This document shows positions 1-11,785 of a stretch of 64,000 nucleotides of DNA, piece after piece (position 1 is the first letter of the stretch; every line of letters begins with the position of its first letter). The DNA is from Apoderus coryli (lineage: Eukaryota > Arthropoda > Insecta > Coleoptera > Attelabidae). The translations under genes and the position numbers were made by a program. Location of the stretch: contig OU452216.1 of assembly GCA_911728435.2 (NCBI GenBank), forward strand, positions 2,542,842 through 2,606,841, given 5' to 3'. Below the pieces are notes generated by a model. That model was not told where the DNA came from and did no database searches. It was given only the letters and a program-made list of their open reading frames with translations.

Positions 1-610
1 GTTTGTTTGGGCGCAGACAATAACAAACAACTACATGGAAGGAAGCGAGAAAAAACATCGGACTTTCTTGTCACTCCGGATGTTTCTTCCACCGTTGCGG
101 CAACGTCGCTGTTTTGATTTTGACAAGATGCGACATGGAAATATTAATACCAGTGGCGTATCCCATAATAATGCTTTTACATTATATTTATTTATTTTAT
201 ATATAAAAAAAAAAGTTATATTTTAACTTTCTAGAAGTGAAAATAGCTTCTGTACATTAAACAAGAATCTAGATTAGGGGTTCCCAAACTTATTTTGTCT
301 ACTGCCCACTTTGAGAATAAATTATGTTTTAGCGCCCCCCTTTTTTCACCTACTTAAAAACCACTATAACTTCAAATTAAATTAATTAATTATTGTGAGC
401 TATATTAGCAGATATTAAACATTCATTCTAAATGAGACTTTTACTATAACCAACAAGAGTTAATTTGAGACCTGAGCGCAGTAGGTAGTACACAACGGCG
501 TTCAAGTCTTAAGTTAACTCTTACGGGCTTCACCTGCCAATGAGAATGATTATTGAAACGCAACTTTATTGTATTCAGACAGAGTATCTTCTATTCAAAA
601 TAAAACAAAC
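1..610. repeat. Duplicated segment: hAT end plus flank (copy 1)
   Basis: This segment recurs almost base for base, same orientation, at 47891-48498. It contains about 275 bp of flanking DNA and then the end of a hAT element, whose terminus begins near 276 with AGGGGTTCCCAAACTT, a typical hAT terminal inverted repeat. Because both the flank and the element end are shared, the repeat is a duplication of a locus already carrying the hAT, not two independent insertions. Similarity stops at 610 here and 48498 there. The left limit lies outside the window. Confidence 0.85.
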
Positions 611-632
611 ATAATCGATTCTTATATAAAAA

Positions 633-1947
633 CTAATGTGAAGGATAAATATGATGCTGTTTAATAAGTAAGTTGATATCAGGTTCCAATTTACTCAAGA
701 ACAGCCGCAAGTCGCCACGTTCGGTAATATGCAAACAATTCCTCTCTTTAGTAAGCAGCGTTGCGACAGCACTAAATCCACGTTCACACAAAAACGACGA
801 TGGGAATGTTATCAAGAATCGTTGAACGATTGACCACAATCCAGGGTACAATTGCGAGATCGGTTTTTGTAGCCAAAATTCTTGATAGCAATTTTTGAAC
901 TTGATTTTTATTTCCTTGTTTGTTGTCAATTCTATAAGTTCTTCTTCCAGCTGAGGTGACATTGCTGTGTTGACATTTGAAAACGGATCCAACACCCAGT
1001 CTGGTATTTCCAACTTAAAAATATCCTGGTATCGTTCGGTGAAGTCAATGTGGAGGTTTTCCAAATGTTGGCAGTAGGCAAACAAGTCATCGTTACTGCA
1101 GGATACTGATAAATTCGGAAAATTGTAAAACTTACGTCTGCCCATATTCTTTTTGTGCAGAAGCAGTTTGACTGCGAAAGCAGCAACGAAATTTTTTGTT
1201 TTAATTAAATGTAGTTCATCGCCTTGCAGTTGGAGATTCGTATCGTTGAACAATTTATACAGGTCTGTCATGTAAGCTATATCATTCTTTGATGTAATGA
1301 GCTTGTTGCGCAATCCTGTATCTTTAATTTCCAAGAACTCTATCACAGAGTCAAACAGGTTGTAAAATCGAGTCAGACAATTGCCTCTTGATAGCCTATG
1401 AACTTCAGTATGAAGCAACAAACGCTTGAAATCATCGTCATTAGTAACACAAAGTTGATGAAATAATCAATCATTCAAAGAGCTGTTACGGATTTTATTG
1501 ACTTGATGACATATTGCAGTGATTGAAATAGTCGTTCACTTAAGTTTCTAGCAACCAAATGTTGTCTATGAATAACGCAATGTACAGCAAGGACATCTGG
1601 AATTTTATTTTTTAAGTACGCTATGAAGCCTTTCTGACACCCTGTCATAGCCGGAGCGCCATCCGTAGCAACTGATATAATATTTTTCAAGGGAATCTCT
1701 TTCTCATCACAAAACTTTTCCAATGTATTGAATATGCTTTCGCCTTTTGTATCGGTGTCTAAATTTCTAGCAAACAATAGTTCTTCACATATTTAATAAA
1801 CCTCAGGTAAGACAGCAACAATGCTTCATTAGTTGGTAAGGTGGACTCATCGAGCTGAATTGAGAATTGACTAGTCCTCAGATGATTGCACAATGATCCT
1901 TCAATGTTTTCAGCCATTTCATCAATTCGTCTTTGCATAACCCACGA
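633..1947 (-). pseudogene. hAT transposase pseudogene (ZBED5/FAM200-like)
   Basis: Minus-strand remnant of a hAT transposase of the kind domesticated as ZBED5/FAM200/SCAND3 in vertebrates. Three pieces align in order: 1947-1786 (with an SIQLDESTLPTNEALLL stretch, part of the RNase H-like fold around the first catalytic Asp), 1777-1475 (including VATDGAPAMTG, the second catalytic Asp region) and 1421-633 (ending with the dimerisation region, including LCERGFSAV). The pieces are in different frames: there is a frameshift plus small deletion near 1780, another frameshift near 1490, and a TGA at 1467-1469 in the C-terminal frame. The N-terminal BED finger is missing, because similarity ends at 1947. 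The element end is at about 276. It is dead as a transposase. Family assignment is by motif recognition only. Confidence 0.85.
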
Positions 1948-3190
1948 CTATATAGTCAATAACAACTTGGCATAGGCAAGTCTACCGACTCGGCCGGAAG
2001 CACCGTCCACCCATTCAACCTCGATCCACGCGACCAGGTACTTTAATACCATAAGCCCGTCGATGCGCGCTTGCACATATGGGCATGTCCTTTTGATAAT
2101 TATTAAATGTTTTTAAATTAACAACTTCATATTATACGAACTTACTACAACTTCGCCATTTTAACAATGATTCTATCTTCCAAGCCACTGTGGCGCTTTT
2201 TCTCTATATTTAATACTATTCAGGCTTCAAGCATTATTGTACCAGGAAGGCTACGTTATATCCCGAACTACTTATGAGATTTTCAAGATAGATGATCCTC
2301 GCGAGATGGCCGGCAGCTAACAATCGTGAAGGCCGTGGTCGTACGATGGATATTCTATTTTAAGGGCGCCACATGATTTGGGTTTTACATCCCGGGATCA
2401 CCTAAACCGTATCGTAACTCTAAATCATGAAAAACCATTAGACACAAACTAATCTCTCTCCAGGGAATAACTACAACTTCCAAACGGCTAAGTATGCTTA
2501 CCAAAATTAAATAAAACACCGAAATAAAATCAGTCAATTTAATAAATAATTAATTAATTTTAAATGAGGTTATATTTCCAGAACATACGGCAAGTAGATC
2601 GGTCAAAGTTTCAAAAATTCAATATTGACAATTAAGGAATACGTTTAAGATGTGATACTATTTATGTGAAATGACAATCATGTATAACTTTAGCGAAAAT
2701 AGTAAAATACCGCTAGCACAGTAATTGAGATAACTTTCGGCGAAATAAATTAAACGCGCCTACGTTTATCAAAACACTGCGACATAGTTATAACACAACA
2801 CTATATAACGGACTCACCCTGTATACCCGACGTGTACACGTTAAGCTCACACCAGAGTTCACAACTCGCCGCTATTAAATATAAACGCAAGTAACACACG
2901 CTAACACGGCTGAAGGCCGTTGCGAAAAGCTTTCATATAAGTACATAAATCGTAACTATTATCATCGATACACAATATTCGCAATTGGTAGAGATATCTT
3001 ATAGAAAAAGGTAAATATCAAATATTCAAATTATCATTACTAAGAAAATTACTCTTTTGACTATTAAATCGACTGCAATCTAAAGACACATTGGCTGATG
3101 GCCAGAACTAATCTGTTACACAAAATTATATCTATAAACTAAACGGTTCAATTTAAATCTTCATAAGTAAATAACAGACTGAATGTCACT
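1948..3190. other. Gene-poor stretch, no recognised feature
   Basis: No coding region can be supported. Two short patches are richer in GC than the surroundings (about 1980-2090 and 2260-2420). The second contains GGGCGCCACA, which in reverse resembles a primer-binding site, but no paired LTR is visible. The rest is AT-rich and unassigned. Confidence 0.5.
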
Positions 3191-3213
3191 AATAAATTTA
3201 ACAAATTAACTCA

Positions 3214-3449
3214 CAGTTTGGCAGCATACTACACCTATAGTTACAGCTCTTCGAAACCAAGGCGTTGACGAAAACATTGCCCAGTGCCATGTTCACAAAC
3301 ATCCAGTCCAAAATAACCATAGTCAGGCTGGTGGATAAGCAATACTTATCAGGTACTCCAAATACCAAAGACTCTACTACCGACAGAAAGGCTAACAGCC
3401 GCTGGCAGGAGTCAGATAAAACCAACCAAAAGGTCGCAACCAACCACAT
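3214..3449 (-). CDS. Possible exon of a membrane protein (minus strand)
   Basis: A minus-strand open stretch of about 78 codons, strongly hydrophobic (FWLVLSDSCQRLLAFLSV and LTMVILDWMFVNMALGNVFV are two probable membrane segments). It is bounded upstream by a possible acceptor, CAATAG, directly before its first ATG, and downstream by a good donor, GTGAGT, at 3213-3208. The hydrophobic pattern and splice-like edges suggest an internal exon of a multi-pass membrane protein. No family is recognised, and it does not join in phase to the next candidate exon upstream (3692-3860) without a further exon between. It may be chance. Confidence 0.3.
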
Positions 3450-3691
3450 CTATTGGTCGCCAGTTAACAGATAAACCCGTAAGAAAAACCCTAAGAGTAA
3501 TGTACTTTTAGTAATTGAAAGAACTACAGTGAATTATACTGACCTCACGCGTTGGGAGGGTTTTCTTGGTAGAAATAGGTGTTGAAATAATTCTCAATTT
3601 ATATTAAAGAGAACGAATAGTTGATGCTAAAATTGGTAGCAATAATAATAAGTACTGCGTAAATTGTTAATCAGTAATTCATTTTACTCAC

Positions 3692-3860
3692 GTGGTGCCG
3701 AGACGAACTTAATCCTGCTTTCCAAGCAGTTAAAAACTTCAAATAATACTCTCAACAAGTCCAAAACTATCCACACGAAGTTTTTATATGCCACAACAGC
3801 CTCAAATATTCCCCAGAATGGGTTAAAAATTATCTCCAATAATTTTTATATATGGAACTC
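3692..3860 (-). CDS. Possible exon of a membrane protein (minus strand)
   Basis: An open minus-strand stretch reading FWGIFEAVVAYKNFVW then IVLDLLRVLFEVFNCLE, two helix-length hydrophobic runs with flanking charges, ending at a GTGAGT donor (3691-3686) in phase 1. A possible acceptor (TTATTGGAG) lies at about 3860. With the 3214-3449 stretch it could belong to one multi-pass membrane protein gene running leftward, head to head with the THAP exon at 4182. Both exons are supported only by open frame, hydrophobicity and splice-like edges. Confidence 0.3.
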
Positions 3861-3966
3861 CCAAAATGGCCGAATAGGCTGTCGCACTCACCAAGACCAC
3901 AGTATAATAAATAATACAGTATTCTGTCTTTCACGTTTGCAAGCCGTCTTGCGCATATCGTCGCGC

Positions 3967-4961
3967 ATGCCGCCATTATGGGTTACAACGTCAAAATAAT
4001 CGCATTGACGTAGGTAGATAGATACAGTTCACTACTGTGTTCAATATATAGTTCATTGTCGGCGTGTACGAGATAAATAAATATTGTGTTTAAATCTAAA
4101 TCTGTGTTTTGTGTTTTTGGTATAGTGTTCGTGAGAATTAAAAGGATTTTATTTTTATTAACGTGTCTTGGAATTCATACAATGAATAATCACGGAGGAC
4201 ATGTGTGTGTTGCAAAATGTTGTCCCAATAAGCGGTACACTTGCTCTAAACATTTTTTTCGCTTCCCCAAAGATCCTGTTAGGTGAGTAATAAGTAAAAA
4301 TTAAGATAAATACTAGATAATTTTACGTTTATAACAACTATTTGTATAACCGTAAAATTTATATTACGAAATGACAGTATCTAATATGTTTTTAAACTAA
4401 ATACAAGTGAAACATAAACACAAGCTGTCGCGTGGCTAGTTGTTATTTTATTGACAATATCATTATAAAGTTTCAAGAAGTTTTTCCCAAAATTTGCCTT
4501 TAAAGTTGCTGTTGTTGTAATTTGTGAATTAAACTACCCGTTTAACTCACTACAACGATATTCATAATAAACCACGAAAATTGAAATAAACGCGATTTAT
4601 TAATAAAGAAAAATAACAAACTAAATACAAAACTGAAACGATTTTAACTGACCAATATAATATAAAAATTGAAAACTAATCAAAAATTTGACAATCTTAA
4701 TTCTTTTTTGACAATAACAACTTTTTCCAATAGTTATTATTATTATTAAAAATCACCCAATCATGTCAACATTTAACTGATAACACCACTCAAGGTTGTT
4801 TTCAATCACTATGACACACCACAAATATTTCTGAAATTGACAGCGATATTATTATGTACTTAAATATTTTTACAAAAATAAAAATACAGTACTGTGGTTA
4901 GAAACCAAAAACTATAATTATTCTTAGTCAGGACCTGTTTTGTAACCCAAAATGGCGGCAT
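3967..4961. repeat. 22-bp inverted repeats bracketing the THAP exon
   Basis: The 22 bp at 3967-3988 (ATGCCGCCATTATGGG plus TTACAA) match the reverse complement of 4940-4961 with one mismatch. The interval of about 1.0 kb contains the THAP exon. The arrangement resembles terminal inverted repeats of a small DNA transposon; P-element transposases carry an N-terminal THAP domain. Alternatively the shared core GCCGCCATTTTGG is a YY1/Pho-type site next to a TGACGTA CRE-like site, and the repeats could be two promoter sites facing each other. No target duplication is evident. Confidence 0.5.
4182..4282 (+). CDS. First coding exon of a THAP-domain protein
   Basis: Starts at the ATG at 4182 and runs 34 codons to a GTGAGT donor at 4283, ending in phase 2. 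The peptide contains CVAKCCPNKR followed by HFFRFPKDP, matching the start of the THAP zinc-binding DNA-binding domain (two Cys, then an aromatic-x-x-FPKDP block). The remaining Trp, Cys-x2-His and AVPTIF parts must lie in later exons, which I could not find between 4300 and 6340. The exon could belong to a host THAP gene or to a P-element-like transposase; the enclosing 22-bp inverted repeats favour the latter. The upstream 4000-4180 stretch has TCAGT-type initiator motifs and a TATA-like ATATATA. Confidence 0.6.
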
Positions 4962-6340
4962 CTTACGTCACACTTTTTTTCAAAGTGCGAACGTGGAGAC
5001 GGAATGCTGTACTTATTAATGCTGTGCCAAGACCATCAATAGAAAAATGACTTGTAAACCCAAAAATGGCAAGGACATCCTCAAGTCTTGCAAACCTAAG
5101 TTTCACGAATTAAAATGACCCTAAAAGGACTTAACTTTGACAGGTAAACTGCCTAAAAATATCGATATTAGGGAATTACTATCGACTTTTGACTAAACCC
5201 TATAACCAATATTAATAATGACGAAAAGTAACAAACGCAACGCCACTGATAAATCTTATTATGCGGTTATATAACGTCAAACACTAGCTATCTCTGTTAC
5301 GTCTTCCAATAATATATAACGCAGGTATATAAGAAGCTTTATGCTGAGAGAGTTGGTAACACTGGAAATATGCCTGCAAATTCATCAAGTGACATAGCGA
5401 ATGACATATAAACCTTGGCAATCTGCAAAACATATGTTTACATCGAATAATAAATTAATTAATATGTAATTACCAAGTAAAAACGGTTAATCATCATTGG
5501 TAATACTATCCAACAGTAGATAAAATAACGGTAAGTATGCCATCACACAGCATTTTTATATAATAACAGCATTATGTGCAAGATGATAACAACATAACCT
5601 ACAAAGTATATTGTGATATGCTTAACCCGTGAAATAAGTAATTTCTACCGCAATTTTAGGATAATTTGGGTCTAACCACTTGGTGAACTACAGAAGACAA
5701 AGCAAACAATCATCCCACAGTCGATCAAGCGTTGAAAACAATAATTTCAAGTACCGGAGTGCCAAAACAGAAGAAATATGGGTAATCGGTAAAAGGTAGG
5801 GCTTCAAATACGTTAGATATAAGTTAATTTAGTCCTCTACTACTCGTAGGAGGGCGATGATCAAAATAGGATTAGGAATTAGTGCAAAAACTTGATGTAA
5901 AAGCTAGAAACGGACATGGACTTAAAAATAGGGCTGCACCAACTCACAGGACGTAAACACGGCTACCAAACCATCTAAAAACAATACAGAGAATAGCCTA
6001 GGACACATTTAACTGGTAAGTACCTATAGTTATTTACAATTACTATAAAATTACGCTAAAACAGTCTCGCATATTTCAGGATATTGACAGTGATAAATCA
6101 GGGCCATAAATTATATCACACAAGTGGCAAATGGAGTAAAATACCGTAACAATGAACTGTGTATAAGTGTTCAATAAAGTTGGGTCAAAACAGGTACCAA
6201 AATGTGTTTTACTTTGCCAAATAGAACGGTAGACACTTGGTAAGGGGTAAGTACTTAATCTTTTCGGTGTAAACGGTGTTCAAAAGGTAATAGGTGGTAG
6301 GGATTAAGTCAATAGTAACGCTAGCTTAAATTTTAACGTT
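4290..6340. other. Gene-poor stretch
   Basis: AT-rich, with no supportable coding region. It holds the right 22-bp inverted repeat at 4940-4961 and several consensus-like donors (GGTAAGTA at about 5530 and 6014) without matching exons. It may be intron of the THAP gene or unannotated transposon debris. Confidence 0.4.
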
Positions 6341-6342
6341 AC

Positions 6343-8731
6343 AACTACGAGAAGTTTTCAATCGTTTCCGTAAAAGTTACTTTAAGATTCAACTGGACAA
6401 ATCAGAATTTTTGAAAAAGACAGTACAATATTTAGGACACGTTATAACCCCTGACGGAGTCAAACCCAATCCCGAAAAAATCTCTGCTATAAAAAATTTC
6501 CCAATTCCTAAATCCCAAAAAGAAATTAAAAGTTTTTTAGGCCTATTAGAATATTATCGTCGTTTCATTAAGGATTTTGCAAAAATTACAAAACCTATGA
6601 CTAGATGTTTGAAAAAGAATGCCAAAGTTATACATGACAAAGATTTCATTGAATCATTTAACATTTCAAAACAATTATTAACTAATGATCCTATTCTTCA
6701 ATACCATTTATACTTACCACAGACGCTAGTAATGTAGCAATCGGAGCAATACTTTCTCAAGGTACAATACCCAATGATAAACCAATAGCATATGCCTCTA
6801 GGACTTTAATTGAAACAGAATCTAAATATTCAACTATAGAAAAAGAAATGCTAGCCATAGTATGGGCATGCAAATACTTTCGCCCGTACCTGTATGGACG
6901 CAAGTTCACAATTTACACTGACCACCGACCTTTGACATGGCTATTTAATATCAAAGAACCTAATTCAAAATTGATACGCTGGCGCTTACGATTAGAAGAA
7001 TTTGATTACAATATTGTTTATAAATTAGGAAAATCTAACACGAATGCTGATGCATTATCTCGCGTAGAAATTAACGCTTTAGAAAACGAATCAATAATAA
7101 ATAATCCAGGCAACATAAATGAAGAATCAGTAGAATTTTTAAGAGAATATGTCGAAAATGTTACAGAAAATTTAAGGGAACTAAATAACTTAACTCGAAA
7201 CCAATCACCACAACCCAGTACAAGTAGAGAACCCTCACAGAAACCAAAATCAAAAATTAGCATCATTTCTGATATTCAAATTAGACCACCCGATAACCCT
7301 ATTCCTGACCCTGATGACACTCAACATTCAACAGCTAATGCGACTACAAACGATGGAATAAAAATATTAGACGAAATCATTAATAATGAAGTAAATCAAA
7401 TTTTAGTTTATAGTTGGCCTCATCCAAAATTAAATGTTGATATAGAAAATTACGAAAATCACAAAATTGTTACTCTAAAAATGCCAAAAACAAACAATGC
7501 AAAACTTGTTTTTGATTTTTTAAGAGATTACACTACTTCAGGAAAAACATATTATATCTACTTTCAAAATGATCAATTATATATCGATTTTAATAACGTT
7601 TACCTAAAACAATTCACAGAAAATGCCCCTAAATTAGTAAAATGTACCAAATTAATAAATACAATTAAAAGTCCTTTAGAACAAATTTTAACAATTAAAA
7701 TGCATCATGAAGGAAAAACTAACCACCGTGGAATTAATGAAACTTATGAACATTTAAAGAAAAATTATTATTGGATAGGAATGAAACAAACAATAACTAA
7801 TTTTATAAATTCCTGTGATATTTGTCAAAAAACGAAATACGCTAGGAAAGATCCATATTCACCTTTAGTACTAACAGAAACAGCATCGAAGCCCTTCCAA
7901 ATTATCCATATCGATGTCTTTGTTTTTGATGGACAAAAATATTTAACATTAGTTGATTCCTTTACAAAATTCGGACAAGTAGTCCCTATTGTAGGTAGAA
8001 CAGCTATACACATCAGTAACGCTTTAGTAAAATATTTTAGTTCTTTCGGTATTCCTGAAAAGCTTATTATAGACAACGGAAAAGAATTTAATAATGAAAC
8101 TGTAAATGAACTTTTAAAATTGCATAAAATCAAATTACATCTTACTACCCCTTATCACCACGAGTCAAACGGTATCGTTGAGAGATTCCACTCTACAATA
8201 ATAGAACACCTAAGAATCTTAAGAGAAACTTATCCTAATGAAAAAGAAAACCTAATAGATTACGCAATTCTTGCATATAATAATACAATTCATACTGCTA
8301 CAAAATTTACCCCTTTTGAACTAACATTCGGTCATACAAACTCCAGAGACCCCAATGAAATATTTTCATCAGATTCTTTTTATACAGATTATGCAGAGAA
8401 CCACAAAAGAAAACTTGAACACACATATAGGAACGTCAATGAAACTCTTAACTCCCAAAAAGGAAAAATCATTAAAAAACGCAATAAACATGGCGACAAT
8501 AATGAATTTCAATTAGGACAAACGGTTTTCAAACAAAATCCCTTAATCAGAAATAAGAAACATAATAAATTTGTCGGTCCCTATAGAATTACAAAAATTC
8601 TCGAACATAATAAAGTAGAAATTACCAGTAAAAATAATCTTAAGAAAAAACAAATAATCCACATTAAGGAACTCAAGAAACCCCCTGTTGTTTCAGATTC
8701 CTCTACACCTACTCAACAGTTGGAGACCTAA
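6343..8731 (+). pseudogene. Errantivirus (Ty3/gypsy) pol: RT end, RNase H, integrase
   Basis: Plus-strand pol remnant of an insect errantivirus. It begins abruptly at about 6343 inside reverse transcriptase, after the catalytic YxDD box, at the conserved LGHVIT region. Then follow the connection (SFLGLLEYYRRFI), RNase H (catalytic Asp at the TDAS site, then EMLAIVWACKYF and YTDHRPLTW) and integrase. Counting from the ATG at 6848, the integrase zinc motif lies at about residues 284-325, and the D,D35E triad at about 354, 407 and 443, with exact 35-residue spacing between the second Asp and the Glu. A 1-nt frameshift near 6705 separates the RT end from RNase H. Gag, protease, most of RT and the 5' LTR are absent, so this is a truncated copy. 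The last frame is open for over 660 codons, so the insertion is not very old. Confidence 0.92.
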
Positions 8732-10428
8732 CCTACCCTAACATACATAACCTTAATCACAATCCTGGACTGTTACCTCTTAAATTAGGTAATGCACAAA
8801 ATAGAATAGATTATTGGTCATTTATTCAAATTTTTGATACAAATGATATAATTGCAGAATTCAAAGCGCTTCAAAATAATTTCAACTTAATCAAAAATAT
8901 TTTCGATAAAAATCATTAATATAAAACGGAATATTTTAACAGCTTATACTTAGCAAAGAGCTTAGAAAATAAAGTATATATGCAACTGAAACAGTTAAAT
9001 CCATACATTAATATAAACTTTAGTAAAAGAAATAAAAGAGGATTAATTGATGGCTTAGGATCAATAATAAAATCAATAACTGGGAATTTAGATCAAAATG
9101 ATGCCGCAAAATACGACAAAGCAATCGAAAAACTTTCTGATAATCAACTAAAAATAAAAACATTGGTCAAAGATCAAATTACTTTATTGGAAAAATCAAT
9201 TTTGTCCTTTAACACTACTGTTCAGTCTCTGAATCACAATCAATTATCACTACAAACAAAAATTAATGAACTCGAATATGTCATGAAGAAAATTACTATT
9301 CAAAATTTAAGTACTTATAACTATTATCTAATGCAAACTTTATTATTTCAAGTAATTATAGCATTTCAGCAAATATACGATGTGGTAGATAAAATTGAAA
9401 TAGCTATATCATTCTCAAAAATAAATGTTTTTCATAATGCCATAATAGATCCCAATGAACTTCTTGAAGAACTAAAACTTGTCAATTTAAAATTAAATCA
9501 AAATAAATTACCTTTTGAGCCTGTTTTGGAAAATATTGTACTTTTTGAAAAAACAATGGAAATCAAGAGTTACTCTAAATCAAATAAAATCATATTTATA
9601 ATAGAGATACCAATAGTAGACGGTGAACATTATAATTATTATCACCTCTATCCTTTACCTACATTTCAAAACAATCTGTATAACATCATAATACCCACAA
9701 ACAAATTCCTAATCCTAAATGAGCAAAATTATGGACTTTTCGATGGAAAATGTCCAGAAATCGAAAATGAAGAATTTCTATCCAACGAAGCAACATCGAT
9801 ACGACTTGAAAGAGAAGACAACCCCTGTGAAGTTCAATTATTGTTATTTTCCAAAAACATTACGAACTGTCATCCAGTGTCAACTAAAATATCAAGTGTC
9901 AAAATTCAAAAACTCGAAAACAATAAATATATAGTTATAAGCCCAGACTCTACAGTGTCACAAATAAAATGCGGTTCTAGCACTGACAATTATCCTCTTA
10001 ACGGAACATTTTTAATTGAAAATAGTAATAACTGTGAAGTGCATATTGGAAACATTGAAATTAAAACTTTTCAAAATATAAAAACCCAATACAAAAATAT
10101 TGAACTACCGAAAATCAAGTTTGAACTATTAAATTACAGCGATAATACAGTATCGATGAAACCATTAAAACTCGACCAAATAAATCTTAACGAACTTAAT
10201 AATTTAAAAGGTGCCATTGAACTTCAAAGAGAACATTTAAAAAGAATAAACTTAAATCCATTAGCCGACTTAAACTCAATAAACTTATGGACAATAATAA
10301 TTTACTTAATAATAATAATATTTATATCAATAATAATTTTCAAGCAATATAAAAAATACCAAGAAAGAAGAAAGAAACCTTCTGAAGAACCTGTAAATCC
10401 AGCGATCAACCCTCGGATTTCCATCTAA
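8732..10428 (+). pseudogene. Errantivirus env (fusion-type glycoprotein), interrupted
   Basis: Third reading frame of the errantivirus. The frame is open from just after pol but carries an in-frame TAA at 8917-8919, about 60 codons in. After the stop, 482 codons are open from the ATG at 8980. Visible in this part: a basic cleavage-type site RNKR at residues 17-20, followed by GLIDGLG, the fusion-peptide-like motif shared by gypsy-type Env and baculovirus F proteins; long heptad-like helices; a C-terminal membrane anchor at about residues 433-454; and a short basic tail. It would be the virion or membrane glycoprotein of an intact element. The stop codon and the lack of gag make this copy defective. 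It ends 9 nt before the polypurine tract core. Confidence 0.88.
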
Positions 10429-10597
10429 GGGCGGGGGAGTTATGTTCACATTATACATTACCTTTTACTATTTTATCTCATAATATTATATTTCAATAAA
10501 TCAGCATATGAAATGTTATAAATACTAGTGTTTAGTTTTAAGAAGCATCTTTATTGTAATCATTCTGTATTAGAGTAAAGTTCCTGTGTAAAATTTG
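10427..10597 (+). repeat. Errantivirus polypurine tract and 3' LTR
   Basis: AAGGGCGGGGGAGT at 10427-10440 is the polypurine tract running into an LTR that starts AGTTATG, as gypsy-type LTRs start AGTTA. The LTR contains AATAAA at about 10496 and TATAAATACT at about 10529. Its 3' edge is approximate (10590-10600), where LINE sequence begins. No 5' LTR was found upstream, so edge and length cannot be confirmed by pairing. Confidence 0.65.
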
Positions 10598-11091
10598 TCT
10601 TTTTTTAAAAACGTTACTTGCACACCCAAAAATATAACTCGTGTAACAAAACCGTTACACATCCCAGCGAATGTAAATGTTCACCAATATAGCAGATTAT
10701 TCGAGTGCTTTGAAAACCTTTCAAACATTTTATCTTCAAGAATACTGATTATGGGAGACTTTAATGTGCACTACGAAGTAAAACTGTCAGCTGATACCAC
10801 TAATGCTCATCTTGAATTAATTCAAAACTTTATCTCATTCTTTGACCTTACACAACATAACATGGTCATTTGCTCGATCTTGTTTTATGTAATTTGTATT
10901 GTGAAGTATCCTCCTGCAACCGACCATTGGTAGCTGAGGATAATTATTATTGTCCAACACTCCTTATTTCCCTACTTGTCAAACAGGAATCACACCAAAA
11001 GAGCTTCGTATCAGGCAAATTCCTCATTGTTATATGGAAAAACAGGTGCTCAAGTGTGACCTCCAGATTTAATTCCACTAGAATACATTGA
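10595..11091 (+). pseudogene. LINE endonuclease (EEP) fragment
   Basis: Fragment of the apurinic-like endonuclease of a non-LTR retrotransposon. The motif ILIMGDFNVHYE (catalytic GDFN) lies at about 10735-10770, followed by the helix NFISFFDLTQHN. A frameshift near 10870 moves the continuation (LDLVLCN, then the region with EDNYYCPTL) to another frame. The errantivirus LTR abuts its 5' side, so the LINE piece was either the insertion target or was brought next to it by deletion. RT is not seen after it. Confidence 0.7.
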
Positions 11092-11099
11092 TAGCATCA

Positions 11100-11780
11100 A
11101 AACTAGAATAACTCGAGCCTATGGACAGATATATCCAAAAACATTACGAAAGTTCCGGCATTACTGATTAGAAAAATAATAAGGCTCACTTTGAGCATTT
11201 AATACAATAATTTTCCGAATGTCTTCTAATTTAATCGTGTCTACTTTAGATGACGAATTATTCTGGGTGACAAGTTTTAATGTGAAAGCACTGTATAAAT
11301 TTTTTACAGCAATTCATGAAATTGAATTTATAGACTAACCTGTTTTAGAGCTATTTACGTAAATTATTTGGGGTTAGAGGACCCTTTTATAGCATTCACA
11401 AACTAGACAAGAATTATAGCTGCCTACTATTTGGTAGCAAAAATCAAACTAAAACTAGATTCAAATTTGTTTTATTGAATTCAATATGTAACACAACTTA
11501 TTTTGAAAACAACAAATAACGAAATTTTTGTTTCAAGAAATATTTTAACAAGTAAAGAAAATCAAAATAACCAAAAAAAACAACAATGTCTAATTTCCAC
11601 AGCCACCTACCTAATGAAAGAATGTGAAATTACTATTACGTATTCCAAAAATGGATGGCCTAGCCGTGTCCGAGTTATCGCCAAAAGTCTCCGACAAAAA
11701 TCTCATCTCTGGACTTGCTGGATATTCCACTGAAATTAATAAAAATATATTCATAAGTAATAATAGATACCAATTGCTTG
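11100..11780. other. Gene-poor stretch
   Basis: AT-rich DNA with no supportable gene. Parts may be decayed LINE sequence continuing from the endonuclease fragment. Confidence 0.4.
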
Positions 11781-11785
11781 TTACA

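Noticed and set aside
2350..2380. Retroviral primer-binding site (TGGCGCC on the minus strand)
   Set aside because: No paired LTRs or gag/pol next to it; the match is too short.
4940..4970. YY1 plus CRE promoter site as a certain call
   Set aside because: The same 22 bp is better explained as one half of an inverted repeat pair; regulatory meaning is only an alternative.
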